Source: Rhizobiales bacterium 63-22 (GTDB lineage: Bacteria > Pseudomonadota > Alphaproteobacteria > Rhizobiales > Rhizobiaceae). Taken from it: DNA of 64,000 nucleotides. The translations under genes and the position numbers were made by a program. The notes under the pieces were generated by a model. It did no database searches, had not been told where the DNA came from, and worked only from the letters and a program-made list of their open reading frames with translations. Below are positions 1-8,936 of the stretch, in pieces; positions within the stretch are counted from its first letter, which is position 1; the number at the start of each line of letters is the position of its first letter. The DNA lies in the NCBI GenBank assembly GCA_001898995.1, contig MKVZ01000004.1, positions 45,115 through 109,114 of the forward strand. Reading direction: 5' to 3'.

Positions 1-1200
1 CAGCACATAGGGCTTGGCGGAATAGGGATCGCGCAGCACGCGCACCCCGATGCGGTCCACCACCAGATAACCGCGCATGAAATCGCCGAAGGCGATGGCC
101 GGGGCATCGGCGGCGATGTCCGGCATGTGCTCCGCCTCGACCAGCCCGAAGCCCATCAGCGACGCCTTGCCGCCCACGGCTGCGGGCGGCTGCCAGAGAT
201 AGTTGCCGTCCTTGTCCTTCAGCTTGCGCAGGACGCTCTGCGTCTTGCGGTTCATGATGAAGTTCGCATTCTGGCGGTAGCCGGCCTTGAGCGCATAGAT
301 CAGTTCGATCAGGGTGTCGGACGGGTCCGTGGCGGGCAAGGCCCCGGCGACGCCGGTGGCGATATGGCCGAGCTTGCCCCACGCCCAGTTGTCCTCCGCG
401 ACCGTGTCGTAGCCGAGGAAGCCGCGCGGTTTGTTGACGCCGTCGCCGTTGACGAAGGCAGCACCTTCCTGCTCGGCGAAGGCGGTCTCCACCTCCTCCG
501 CGATCCAGCGCTCCACGTCGATCGCCGCATCGTCGAGCAGCGAGGCGGTCGCCGCCGGCATGGCGTAGATTTCCATGGTCGGGAACTGCATCTCGGCCAG
601 CTTCGCCGAAGCCGTCTGCGGACGGGCATCCGTTTCCGCCACCCAGCCGGTCGCCGGGCCGCTTACCGAGAAGGGCTTCTTCAGCACCGCGCCGGAGACC
701 TGCCGCACCCCGGAAATGCCCCGGATCGGCGACAGCACCGCGAGGCGGCGGCCGATCTCGGTTTCGAGTTCCGCCGGCACCAGATAGCCGCCATCCGGGC
801 CGGAAGCATAGGAATGCGCCTTCTGCTCGATGCCGCGCAGCGCCTGCTCGTCGCCCCGTCGCACATAACCGTCGAAAGCCTGCTTGTGCTCGGCCACGGC
901 CAGCGGCGCATGGCCGCCCAGCGGCGGCCGGGCCTGTTTCAGCACATAGGCGTCGAGCGCCTGCTTCTGCTCGTCCAGCGCGCGGTTGATGCGCTCCACC
1001 TTTTCGGTGAGCAGAACGTCGGCGCCGGCATGTTTCTCGACCTTCTTCAGCCTTTCGTCATTGGCCTCGCGGAAGGCCGAAAAGGCGGACATGAATTCCT
1101 CGAAAGCCTCGCCGACATCGCCGCCACGGTCGATGTCCGGCACGAGCGACTTGGTTTCCGCGCTCTTCGTTTCGAGCGGGACTGCATGGGATTGTTCCAT
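1..1200 (-). CDS. HK97-family major capsid protein (3' end beyond window)
   Basis: The frame starts at an ATG at 1198-1200 and stays open to the left edge, giving 400 residues without a stop, close to the usual length of an HK97-fold capsid protein. Residues about 35-90 are charged and helical, as expected for the delta/scaffold region removed by the prohead protease. The rest has capsid-like stretches such as GPDGGYLVPAE, PFSVSGPATGWV and AFVNGDGVNKPRGFLGYD. It is the last head gene seen in the minus-strand order terminase-portal-protease-capsid, the order of RcGTA and of HK97-like phages. The C-terminus and any tail genes lie outside the window. Confidence 0.9.
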   Translation of the reverse strand, partial: MEQSHAVPLETKSAETKSLVPDIDRGGDVGEAFEEFMSAFSAFREANDERLKKVEKHAGADVLLTEKVERINRALDEQKQALDAYVLKQARPPLGGHAPLAVAEHKQAFDGYVRRGDEQALRGIEQKAHSYASGPDGGYLVPAELETEIGRRLAVLSPIRGISGVRQVSGAVLKKPFSVSGPATGWVAETDARPQTASAKLAEMQFPTMEIYAMPAATASLLDDAAIDVERWIAEEVETAFAEQEGAAFVNGDGVNKPRGFLGYDTVAEDNWAWGKLGHIATGVAGALPATDPSDTLIELIYALKAGYRQNANFIMNRKTQSVLRKLKDKDGNYLWQPPAAVGGKASLMGFGLVEAEHMPDIAADAPAIAFGDFMRGYLVVDRIGVRVLRDPYSAKPYVL

Positions 1201-1210
1201 CTTGATCCTG

Positions 1211-1813
1211 TTATCTGACGATTTTTCGGGCGGCCGCACGCATAAGCCGCGCAAGGCCGGTTTCATCGCGCCGGGCGGCAAGCCGTCCGTCCGGCGGGGC
1301 GCCGGGAACGGCACGGTCCCCGGCGAATGTCCCACGCGCCTTGACGCTCGCGATGCGCGCTTCCGGCAGCATGGGAAAGGTGACAAGCGAGATTTCCCAC
1401 AGATCGGCCTCGACGATGTGGCGCAGGCCGGTGCGCGCATCCTTGCGCGCCTTGACCGTGCGGAAGCCGATGGAAAGCCCGTCCAGCCCGCCGGTGCGCA
1501 GGAGATCGAGCGCCTCCCGCGCCCGCGCCACCCCGGCCGCAAGCCGTCCCTCGACGTAAAGGCCGCGCGCATCCTCCCGGATCGCGGTCCACGCGCCGAT
1601 GGGCTGGGCGGCATCGTGCTGCCACAGCATGCGGATACGGTGCGCGCCGCGCTTTTCAAGGGCACGGGCGAAAGCGCCGCGCTCGATTACGTCCAGACCG
1701 AGATCGGGCAGGCCGAACAGGCTGGCATAGCCGCTGAAACTGCCGTCCGCCGCCGTATCCGCGATCCTCAGCGCCGCGCGTTTGGTTTCCAGCCGGAATT
1801 CAGCTTTGGCCAT
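1211..1813 (-). CDS. HK97-family prohead protease
   Basis: This 200-residue protein matches the peptidase U35 (HK97 prohead protease) family, which cuts the capsid N-terminal scaffold during head maturation. The likely catalytic His66 (MLWQHDAAQPIGAW), Ser114 (GLSIGFRT) and an acidic residue near 140 (DLWEISLVTFP) are all present. The ATG overlaps the end of the upstream small membrane protein gene by 14 bp and the capsid ATG follows 10 bp after its stop, so the genes are tightly co-transcribed. No damage is visible, which argues for a maintained head module rather than a decayed prophage. Confidence 0.9.
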   Translation of the reverse strand: MAKAEFRLETKRAALRIADTAADGSFSGYASLFGLPDLGLDVIERGAFARALEKRGAHRIRMLWQHDAAQPIGAWTAIREDARGLYVEGRLAAGVARAREALDLLRTGGLDGLSIGFRTVKARKDARTGLRHIVEADLWEISLVTFPMLPEARIASVKARGTFAGDRAVPGAPPDGRLAARRDETGLARLMRAAARKIVR

Positions 1814-2192
1814 CGTCGTTCTTCTCCATGGGTAGGATGCCCGGCAGAGGGGCCTGTTTCAGCCGTTCCATGAACCGTTTGAACACGCCGAGCGCCGACC
1901 ATGCGGCGAGGCTCGCCGCCGCCGCACCGGTGAGCATGAGTTCGGCTTCGCCGAGCGCGTCGCCCAGCGACAGAAGTTCGGCAATCTTGGCGCCGGCGAC
2001 ACCGCCGAAAACCGTGCCGCAGATGATGCCGACGGCGAAGCGGATCGCCGCCTCGCGCCGGTCCGACGGCAGCATATAGGCGAGCGAGACGGCGGAACCG
2101 GCCACCGCGCCCATCAGCTTCGCCGTCCAGACCCAGAGCGCGTCGGCCCAGAGCGTATCTGTGGTCAGCACCGTGTCGTTGAGATGGGTCAA
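1800..2192 (-). CDS. Small membrane protein between portal and protease (DUF6107-like)
   Basis: The gene encodes about 130 residues with two or three hydrophobic segments (about 15-35, 45-70 and 80-105). The open frame extends further upstream, but a TTG at 2190-2192 has GGAG placed 6-9 bases before it and a protein of sensible size, so I use that start. A small protein at this place is usual in alphaproteobacterial GTA head clusters (position of g3.5); the DUF6107 name is from memory. The function is unknown; a holin-like or assembly role is only a guess. Confidence 0.65.
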   Translation of the reverse strand: MTHLNDTVLTTDTLWADALWVWTAKLMGAVAGSAVSLAYMLPSDRREAAIRFAVGIICGTVFGGVAGAKIAELLSLGDALGEAELMLTGAAAASLAAWSALGVFKRFMERLKQAPLPGILPMEKNDDGQS

Positions 2193-2208
2193 GGCGATCT
2201 CCTTTTCT

Positions 2209-3405
2209 TCAGTTCTGCCTCCGGGGCTGATAGCCGACCGCCTCGCGCTTCTCCGCGTCGGTGAGGAAGGAAGCGGCGCCGATGCGCCGCCACAGCGATT
2301 CCCGCTCGGCGGAAAGCCCGTCGATGCGGTCGGTGTCGAAATCGAGCCGCAGGCCCGGACCGAACAGCGGCCCCAGCCAGTTGCCGAGCGCATGCGCCGT
2401 GCGCCCGATCAGCGGCAGCACGGTGAGACGGTAGAAAGCGCGATTGGCCTCCGCATAATTGGAATAGGTATTGTCGCCCGGAATACCGAGCAGCATGGGC
2501 GGCACGCCGAAGGCGAGCGCGATGTCGCGCGCGGCGCTGTTCTTCGCCTCGATGAAATCCATGTCCTGCGGGCTGTAGCCCATGGCCTTCCAGTCGAGCC
2601 CGCCTTCGAGCAGCAGCGGACGACCCGCACCGGAAGCGCCGGTATAGCCTTCCTCCAGCTCGGCCTTCAGCCGCTCGAACTGTTCCTCGGTCAGGTTGCC
2701 GCCCTCCTTCGGCGCATAGACCAGCGCGCCGGAAGGCCGGGCGGAATTGTCGAGCAGCGCCTTGTTCCACGCGCCCGCCGCATTATGCGTGTCGAGCGCC
2801 ATCAGGGCCGCTTCCAGCGGCGCGAAGCCGTAATGGTCGTCGAGCGGGTGGAAGAGTTTCAGGTGCAGGCCCGGCGACGTCTCCGTGCCGGTGGCGATGC
2901 GCCGCGCCGCGGAACCGGAGCGATAGACCAGCGCCTGCGGCCAGCCGTCCGCATCGGTTTCGACGCTGACGCAGCCGGGTTTCAGCAGATGCAGTTCCAT
3001 CCGTCCGCTCGGCAGATCGACCCGCTCCACATAGGCGTTGCCCGCGATCAGCAGGTGGCCGTAAAGCCGTTCGAGGAAGGTCGCGCCGTCGACGCCCGCC
3101 TGCGGACGGGCGAGAAGATCGAGCAGCGGATGCGCGTCGTGCTCCCGCCCGCCCTCGTAGAGCAGGAAGGGCACGCTGCCCGCCGCGTCCGCGATGAGGC
3201 GCACGCAGCGATGCGCCACAGGATTGCGCATGAACCCCTCGCGCGCCAGCGTCGGATAATCGCGCGCGATCCACGACGCCCCGCGCTCCATGTGCAGGGC
3301 GACGAAACCGTTCGCCATCTTGGTCTGCCGCAGCGCGTCGGGTTGCGGCGGCGAGGGTCGCGCGTCTGCGCGCCCGGACCGGTTCCAGATCCAGTTCCAA
3401 GCCAT
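2209..3405 (-). CDS. HK97-family phage portal protein
   Basis: The 398-residue product has the length and features of the HK97-type portal: a hydrophilic N-terminus, YPTLAREGFMRNPVAHRCV, and LLRGLYGHLLIAGN-like and GLDWKAMGYSPQDMDF-like segments that form the wing and stem. The portal forms the dodecameric DNA gate at the capsid vertex. It starts at ATG 3403-3405, 31 bp after the terminase stop, and ends 16 bp before the next gene. It is intact. Confidence 0.9.
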   Translation of the reverse strand: MAWNWIWNRSGRADARPSPPQPDALRQTKMANGFVALHMERGASWIARDYPTLAREGFMRNPVAHRCVRLIADAAGSVPFLLYEGGREHDAHPLLDLLARPQAGVDGATFLERLYGHLLIAGNAYVERVDLPSGRMELHLLKPGCVSVETDADGWPQALVYRSGSAARRIATGTETSPGLHLKLFHPLDDHYGFAPLEAALMALDTHNAAGAWNKALLDNSARPSGALVYAPKEGGNLTEEQFERLKAELEEGYTGASGAGRPLLLEGGLDWKAMGYSPQDMDFIEAKNSAARDIALAFGVPPMLLGIPGDNTYSNYAEANRAFYRLTVLPLIGRTAHALGNWLGPLFGPGLRLDFDTDRIDGLSAERESLWRRIGAASFLTDAEKREAVGYQPRRQN

Positions 3406-3436
3406 GATTGGCCTTTCCGTAAAATGTAATGAATTC

Positions 3437-4741
3437 TCAGCCGAAGCGCCGCACGCGCGGCTTGGTATCCGCCTTCAGCATCAGTTCGCCGAGCGCCCAG
3501 ACCAGCGCGTCGAGACGGTCGGGCGAGCGGCCGCTGGAAAGCCCTTCCGGCGCGAAGTCGCACATCTCGTCCTCCAGCGCGGGAAAGCGACCGGCATGGC
3601 GCACCCGGCCCTGTTCGTAGAAGGCGGCGACCGGCTCGGCGCGCAGCCATTTTCCGCGCATGGCGCGGCGCTGGAGCACCGGCACCGTGCCGTCCGCGCT
3701 CGCCAGCACCGCCGCCACCATCTCGCCGCCCTGATTGACCTCGGCGACGACGGCGTCGGCTTCGAGCCGATGATAGAGCGCGACAGCGCGGGCGGCCCAT
3801 TGATGCGGCTGCATCATGGCCGCGCTTTCGTCGGCCAGCACATGGGCCACGCCTTCCGCGTCGATGCCCGCCGCGACGATGCCGCAAGCGTCCGAGGCGC
3901 GTCCCGACGAAGCGGGAGGATCGACCGCCACCACGATGCGCGTGAGCGGCGGCGCGCGCTCCTCGAAACATTGCTCGATGCGCTCGCGCGACCAGAGCGC
4001 GCCCGGACGGTCTTCGACCAGTTCGCCGTCCAGTTCCTGCCGTCCGAGCCGCGTGCCGGCATAGCGCCGTTCCACCGCCGCCATGAAGCCGCCAGCGAGA
4101 TTGTCCGCGTTCTCCGCCGTGCGCATCCGGCTCACCGCGACATGTTCGTCGGCGAGCAGCGCCTTCACCAGCGGCACGGGGCGGGGTGTCGTCGTCACCA
4201 CCTGACGCGGGCAATCGCCGAGACGCAGGCCGAATTGCAGCATGTCCCATGTCTCCTGCGGGTGCTTCCACTTGGCGAGTTCGTCGCACCATGCCGCATC
4301 GAATTGCGGCCCGCGCAGCGCGTCCGGGTCTTCCGACGAATAGAGCGACGCCACCGCGCCGTTGTCCCAGACAAGGCGGCGGCGGGTCGCCTCGTAGCGC
4401 GGCCGCATCAGCCGCGACACGGAAAGCAGGCCGGACGGGCCGTCCACCATCACCTCGCGCGCGTCGCCGAAGGTCTCGCCGACCAGCGCGATATGGCCGC
4501 AAGGACGGCGGGCGAAGGGCGGCAGGCCGAGCGCCATGCCGGAAGCCCATTCCGCACCGGCCCGCGTCTTGCCGGAACCGCGTCCGCCGAGAACGAGCCA
4601 TACATGCCAGCCGCCGCCATGGTTGCCTGCGGGTGGCAATTGCGCGTCACGCGCCTTGAGAAGCCATTCCGCCTCGGCCGCTATCAACTGCCCCGGCGTC
4701 AGCCCGGCCGCCCAGGATTTCCTGCGCGCGCTTTTCTGCAA
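3437..4741 (-). CDS. Terminase large subunit (packaging ATPase/nuclease)
   Basis: Residues 52-59 form a Walker A loop (GGRGSGKT) and FDAAWCDELAKW is the Walker B region. The C-terminal RNase H-like nuclease shows VVAVDPPAS, VVAEVNQGG and SPDRLDALVWAL with the expected acidic residues. At 434 residues it fits the Terminase_6 / RcGTA g2 type that packages DNA into heads. The start is a TTG at 4739-4741 with AGGAG about 11 bases upstream, inside the 3' end of the upstream gene, so the two are translationally coupled. Both ATPase and nuclease motifs look intact. Confidence 0.9.
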   Translation of the reverse strand: MQKSARRKSWAAGLTPGQLIAAEAEWLLKARDAQLPPAGNHGGGWHVWLVLGGRGSGKTRAGAEWASGMALGLPPFARRPCGHIALVGETFGDAREVMVDGPSGLLSVSRLMRPRYEATRRRLVWDNGAVASLYSSEDPDALRGPQFDAAWCDELAKWKHPQETWDMLQFGLRLGDCPRQVVTTTPRPVPLVKALLADEHVAVSRMRTAENADNLAGGFMAAVERRYAGTRLGRQELDGELVEDRPGALWSRERIEQCFEERAPPLTRIVVAVDPPASSGRASDACGIVAAGIDAEGVAHVLADESAAMMQPHQWAARAVALYHRLEADAVVAEVNQGGEMVAAVLASADGTVPVLQRRAMRGKWLRAEPVAAFYEQGRVRHAGRFPALEDEMCDFAPEGLSSGRSPDRLDALVWALGELMLKADTKPRVRRFG

Positions 4742-5189
4742 GATCGTCTATTCTCCTGTTGATGCGCCGCAGCGCCTGCCGCACCTCGGCCACACTGACC
4801 GGACAAGCCGCATTGGCCACATTCCGCGCGGGCGCGGCGTCCGCTTCGGTGGACAATTCGCCGACCGTCTTCACCGCGCGGGCCAGCGCCATCAGCGCCT
4901 CCGCCCTGCCCTTGTCGGGAAGTTCCTCCGCCGCGAGCAGCGCGTTCAGTTCCGCCTGAAGCCGGACGAGTGCCGGCTCGGCCTCACGCTTCCTCGTCCG
5001 CGCCGCCGGCGGTTCTTCAAGTTGCAGGCGGCGCAGGCGCGAACGATAACTTTCCAGCGACAGGCCGCAGAGTTCCGCCATGTCGGCCGTGTCGATGCCG
5101 TGCGCCGTCTGCAATTCATGTGCAAGGTGCAACCGCCTCGCGCTGCGGGACCGCATGCCCTGCCTCGCGGTACAAGCATCCATCGGCAT
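4647..5189 (-). CDS. Candidate terminase small subunit (GTA g1-like)
   Basis: This protein of about 180 residues sits directly upstream of the large terminase and overlaps it by 95 bp. An HTH-like region (IDTADMAELCGLSLESYRSRLRRL, in two parts about residues 33-56) is followed by a long helical region rich in Ala, Glu and Arg. That layout fits a small terminase that recognises DNA, or in GTAs one with lost sequence specificity. A second ATG at 5181-5183 is better spaced from the GGGGG at the start site. The call rests on position and HTH shape. Confidence 0.6.
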   Translation of the reverse strand: MPMDACTARQGMRSRSARRLHLAHELQTAHGIDTADMAELCGLSLESYRSRLRRLQLEEPPAARTRKREAEPALVRLQAELNALLAAEELPDKGRAEALMALARAVKTVGELSTEADAAPARNVANAACPVSVAEVRQALRRINRRIDDLAEKRAQEILGGRADAGAVDSGRGGMASQGA

Positions 5190-5241
5190 CCCCCTGAATG
5201 ACGAAACCCCGGCAGGCCATCGGCTTCCGGGGTTCTGTTTA

Positions 5242-5340
5242 GATCGTCGTGCGCCCTATCAGGCGCATTTTGACGATCCATCTTTTTGTTTGAGCATCGG
5301 ATGACCCGAAAACCGGTTCCCACTTTTCGGTCCGATGCTC
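5242..5340. repeat. Two-palindrome intergenic repeat, copy A1
   Basis: The element has a first palindrome with GATCGTC / GACGATC ends (5242-5278) and a second with GAGCATCGGA / TCCGATGCTC ends (5292-5340), joined by a T-rich linker. Near-identical copies occur at 13364-13461 and 33681-33780, and a half copy at 20992-21053. It resembles RIME/Bru-RS-type intergenic elements of rhizobia and Brucella. Confidence 0.9.
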
Positions 5341-5377
5341 TGGTATGGTTTTGCCGCAATTGTGCGACCGTAGCTGT

Positions 5378-5406
5378 TTCCTAGCAAAGCACCGTAACGC
5401 AGTCAA
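5378..5406 (-). promoter_or_regulatory. Candidate sigma-70 promoter for the GTA packaging genes
   Basis: Read on the minus strand there is TTGACT (5406-5401), a 17-base spacer and TAGGAA (5383-5378). It lies about 190 bp upstream of the small terminase start, with repeat A1 in the leader between. The -35 is near consensus and the -10 is weak, which would suit a promoter needing an activator. Confidence 0.35.
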
Positions 5407-5546
5407 GGACTATTTTCCTATAACAGGATACTTTTCTTATTTTCCCGCTTAACCCTGTTTACGCAATTTTCGTAAGAGGGAGCCTATTTATCTGTTATGA
5501 TGACGGCACTATCGCCCCATCCTGCAAAGCGCCGAAGTCGGAGTTC

Positions 5547-7712
5547 ATGCGTCAGACGGCCGATCACGATCCGGGAGAGAAGAAGCGCCGGCCATTCCGG
5601 GCCTCGCGCCTGATCTGGCTCGACGCATGGATCGATTCCGGCCTCTACAACCTCCGCTTCGGCCTCGCCGAATGGTGGGAAAACCTCACCATCTTCTCTC
5701 GGCGTTTCCGTGTGCGCGGTTTCCGCCGCCTCGTGGTGGAGGTGCTGGACGAAGGCTTCACGCTCGGCGTGGCGGGCACCGTGGTCATGCTGATGCTGGC
5801 GCTCCCCGCCTTTCAGGATACGAAAAAGGACTGGCGCGCGCAGGACGATTACGCCGTCACCTTCCTCGACCGCTACGGCAACGAGATCGGCCGGCGCGGC
5901 ATATTGCACCGCCAGGCCGTGCCCATCGACCAGTTGCCGGACCACCTCATCAAGGCCGTGCTCGGCACCGAGGACCGGCGCTTCTTCGACCACTACGGCA
6001 TCGACCTTTGGGGCCTCACCCGCGCGCTGACGCAGAATGCGCGCGCCAACGGCGTGGTGCAGGGCGGCTCCACCATCACGCAGCAGCTCGCGAAGAACCT
6101 GTTTCTCTCCAACGAGCGCACGTTGCAGCGCAAGATCAACGAAGCCTTCCTGGCGATCTGGCTGGAGTGCAATCTCTCCAAGAACGAAATCCTGCAACTC
6201 TATCTGGACCGCGCCTATATGGGCGGCGGCACCTTCGGCATCGCGGCGGCGTCGGAATTCTATTTCGGCAAGAACGTCAAGGACGTATCGCTGGCGGAGG
6301 CGGCGATGCTGGCCGGCCTGTTCAAGGCGCCCTCCAAGTTCGCGCCGAATGTGAACCTTCCCGCCGCCCGCGCCCGCGCCAATGTGGTGCTCTCCAACAT
6401 GGTCGATGCCGGCTTCATGACCGAGGGTCAGGTCGCCGTCGCGCGCCGCCATCCGGCAAGCGTGATCGACCGCGCCAAGGACGACAGCCCGGACTATTTC
6501 CTCGACTGGGCCTTCGACGAGGTGAAGAAGGTCACCGACAGGTTCCCGCAGCACACGCTGATCGTGCGCACCACGCTCGACCGCAACATCCAGCAGGCGG
6601 CGGAGGAATCGCTCGAATATCACCTGCGCCAGTATGGCAGCGAATACGACGCCTCCCAGGCCGCCACCGTGGTGCTGGCCAATGACGGTTCGGTGCGCGC
6701 GCTGGTCGGGGGGCGCGACTATGGCGAAAGCCAGTTCAATCGCGCGACCAAGGCGCAGCGGCAGGCGGGCTCGTCCTTCAAGCCCTATGTCTATGCCGTC
6801 GCGATGGAAAAGGGCTTCACGCCCAACAGCATCGTTTCCGACGCGCCGATAAGCTGGGGAAGCTGGTCGCCGCGCAATTACGAACGCAGTTATGCGGGCC
6901 GCGTGGACCTCACCACGGCGCTGGTCCATTCGCTCAACACGGTGCCGGTGCGCCTCGCCCGCGATTATCTCACCACCGCGCCCGTGGTGGCGCTGACCAA
7001 GGCCATGGGCATCGAATCGCCGATCTCCTCCTACAAGACCATGGTGCTCGGCACTTCCGGCATGACGGTGATGGATCAGGCGACGGGCTACAATGTCTTC
7101 GCAAATGGCGGCATGGCCGGCAACCGCCACGGCGTCACGCAGATACTCGCCGCCGACGGCAAGGTGCTGTGGGACTGGTCCCGCGACGGACCGAAGCCGC
7201 ACCGGGCGCTGTCGCAGAAAGCGGCCTACGAGATGAATTCCATGCTGGTGCAGGTGCCGGAGCGCGGCACCGGGCGGCGTGCCGCCCTGCCCATGACGCG
7301 CGTCGCCGGCAAGACCGGCACGACGCAGAATTACCGCGATGCGTGGTTCGTGGGCTTCACCGGCAATTTCACCGCCGCCGTCTGGTTCGGCAACGACAAT
7401 TTCTCGCCGATGAAGAAGTTGACCGGCGGCGTGCTGCCCGCCATGGCGTGGCAGCGCATGATGGCCTATGCGCATCAGAACATCGAACTGAAGCCGATCC
7501 CCGGCGTCAATCCGCCCTTCCCTGCGCCGTCGAAGACCCCAACCAAGACTCCTGGGCCGCAGGTGGCGGCGGGCGCGGCCCCGCAGGAAGCCATGGCTCC
7601 GCCGCCCCGCGTGCTCTCGCCGATGGCGGTGAAAGTGCTCAGGGAATTGCAGGAACGGCTCATCGACGCACCGCCGCTCCCCGCCGCGCATACGAAGGTT
7701 TCCGCCCTTTGA
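5547..7712 (+). CDS. Class A penicillin-binding protein (PBP1A family)
   Basis: This bifunctional peptidoglycan synthase of 721 residues has one N-terminal membrane anchor (about 72-90), a GT51 glycosyltransferase with catalytic Glu142 (TEDRRFFDHYGID), GGSTITQQLAKNLFL, RKINEAFLAIWLE and KNEILQLYLDRAYMG, and a transpeptidase domain with SSFK (Ser409), the HSLN motif and KTGT (589-592). The tail after about 650 is Pro/Ala-rich. All catalytic motifs are present. The downstream DUF1214 gene starts 5 bp after its stop, so the two are probably co-transcribed. Confidence 0.93.
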   Translation: MRQTADHDPGEKKRRPFRASRLIWLDAWIDSGLYNLRFGLAEWWENLTIFSRRFRVRGFRRLVVEVLDEGFTLGVAGTVVMLMLALPAFQDTKKDWRAQDDYAVTFLDRYGNEIGRRGILHRQAVPIDQLPDHLIKAVLGTEDRRFFDHYGIDLWGLTRALTQNARANGVVQGGSTITQQLAKNLFLSNERTLQRKINEAFLAIWLECNLSKNEILQLYLDRAYMGGGTFGIAAASEFYFGKNVKDVSLAEAAMLAGLFKAPSKFAPNVNLPAARARANVVLSNMVDAGFMTEGQVAVARRHPASVIDRAKDDSPDYFLDWAFDEVKKVTDRFPQHTLIVRTTLDRNIQQAAEESLEYHLRQYGSEYDASQAATVVLANDGSVRALVGGRDYGESQFNRATKAQRQAGSSFKPYVYAVAMEKGFTPNSIVSDAPISWGSWSPRNYERSYAGRVDLTTALVHSLNTVPVRLARDYLTTAPVVALTKAMGIESPISSYKTMVLGTSGMTVMDQATGYNVFANGGMAGNRHGVTQILAADGKVLWDWSRDGPKPHRALSQKAAYEMNSMLVQVPERGTGRRAALPMTRVAGKTGTTQNYRDAWFVGFTGNFTAAVWFGNDNFSPMKKLTGGVLPAMAWQRMMAYAHQNIELKPIPGVNPPFPAPSKTPTKTPGPQVAAGAAPQEAMAPPPRVLSPMAVKVLRELQERLIDAPPLPAAHTKVSAL

Positions 7713-7717
7713 CCGCC

Positions 7718-8320
7718 ATGCTGACGACGATCCTGAGGGTGGGCTTCGTGCTGGCGCTGGCCTTCGGCGGCGGAATATGGAGCGTCAATACGGTTCTCGA
7801 CCATTTCGACGGTTTCGGCGAATTGCAGGTCGGCGCATGGCGCGCATGGCCCGCTGCGGGCACCGCCGACGCCGATCCCTATGCCCGCGCAAGGACCGCG
7901 CGCAAGGCGGAGCTTCCGCTCGGCGCGGGCGAAGGCCTGTCCTTCCGCGCACAGTTCGACGACCATGGCGCGCCGCTCCGGCGCGGCTGCGCATACCGGC
8001 TCACCGGTTTCACGCCGCCCGCCCGCTTCTGGACGCTGCATGCCGCGACGCCGGACCTTGCGCCCATCGCACCGCGCGCCGGCTTGCAGGCCGCGCTCCA
8101 TTCCCGCGAGGCGATCTATGACGGCGAGGGCCGCGTCACCATCGATATCGGCCCCGATGCCGGGCCCGGCAACTGGCTGCCGGTCGAGAGGCAGGACGGC
8201 GGTGAGGACGAGTTCGTGCTGGTGATGACCTTCTACGACACGCCAGCCGCCAGCTCGTCGGGCCTTGCCGATCTCGTCATGCCGGCACTCGCCCGCACGG
8301 GGGAGCTGTGCCATGGCTAA
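7718..8320 (+). CDS. DUF1214 domain membrane-anchored protein
   Basis: The open frame is longer, but the ATG at 7718 follows the PBP stop by 5 bp and begins a clear signal anchor (residues 4-22). The 200-residue product contains DUF1214-type segments: SREAIYDGEGRVTIDIGP and the NWLP / DEFVLVMTFYDTP end. It overlaps the next gene by 8 bp. DUF1214 and DUF1254 are often fused or paired; here they are split into two adjacent genes. The molecular function is unknown; an envelope role is inferred from the anchors and the PBP neighbour. Confidence 0.75.
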   Translation: MLTTILRVGFVLALAFGGGIWSVNTVLDHFDGFGELQVGAWRAWPAAGTADADPYARARTARKAELPLGAGEGLSFRAQFDDHGAPLRRGCAYRLTGFTPPARFWTLHAATPDLAPIAPRAGLQAALHSREAIYDGEGRVTIDIGPDAGPGNWLPVERQDGGEDEFVLVMTFYDTPAASSSGLADLVMPALARTGELCHG

Positions 8321-8936
8321 CGTCCCGAGCCTTCTGCGCCTCGTCCTGCTCGGCCTGATCGGCGCGGCGATCGTCCATATCACGGTGCTTCTGCTGGTGC
8401 CGGTCTTTTCGGATACGAACGCATGGACGCGCATCGAGGCCACCACCGCCGCCTATCGCTTCGAGCCGCTCGACCGCAAAAGGGGACTTTCCGGCGACGG
8501 CGATCCGCTGATCCGCGAGGCGGTGTGCCGCTTCGACCTCGCCGACGGGCCGGTCCATCTGACCGCCGAACGTCCCGTGCCCTACTGGTCGCTGTCGATC
8601 TATGCGCCGAACGGCGACAATCTCTACAGCCTCAACGACAGCGTTTCCGGTGAAAAGCGGCTCAACCTCATCGTCGCCGACCCGATCGGCATGGCCAGCC
8701 TGCGCGCCAGCGACGCGCGGGCCGGCGCATCTGAGGATGCAACGACCGGGACGACAACCGGGGCGCAGGACGGCGCACAGCCGGTCGCCCCGTCTCTCGG
8801 CAATTCCATCCCCGTCGAGCAGGATATCGGCGAGGGCATGGCGGTGCTACGCGTGTTCATGCCCGACGCGACATGGCAGGGCGAGGTGCAGCGTTTCCTC
8901 GACGGCGCCCGCTGCGTGACCCTTGGCGGGGGGTGA
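8313..8936 (+). CDS. DUF1254 domain membrane-anchored protein
   Basis: Starting at ATG 8313, inside the end of the previous gene, it codes for 207 residues with one N-terminal membrane segment (about 6-28). The stretch PYWSLSIYAPNGDNLYSLND and the later NLIVADPIG are DUF1254-like. A Thr/Gly/Ala-rich insert lies at about residues 138-160. It is the partner of the DUF1214 protein; both probably face the periplasm. Confidence 0.7.
   Translation: MANVPSLLRLVLLGLIGAAIVHITVLLLVPVFSDTNAWTRIEATTAAYRFEPLDRKRGLSGDGDPLIREAVCRFDLADGPVHLTAERPVPYWSLSIYAPNGDNLYSLNDSVSGEKRLNLIVADPIGMASLRASDARAGASEDATTGTTTGAQDGAQPVAPSLGNSIPVEQDIGEGMAVLRVFMPDATWQGEVQRFLDGARCVTLGGG

Larger units (their letters stand above)
5190..5546. 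other. Divergent intergenic region between GTA genes and PBP1A
   Basis: This 357-bp gap separates the minus-strand packaging genes from the plus-strand PBP gene. It holds one full palindromic repeat (5242-5340), a candidate minus-strand promoter (5378-5406) and an AT-rich stretch from 5400 to 5510 that probably carries the PBP promoter. I see no further coding potential or RNA gene. Confidence 0.6.

Noticed and set aside
5484..7691. 735-residue minus-strand open frame opposite the PBP gene
   Set aside because: It is rich in His/Arg/Gly in the way of antisense frames in GC-rich DNA, while the plus strand has full PBP motifs.
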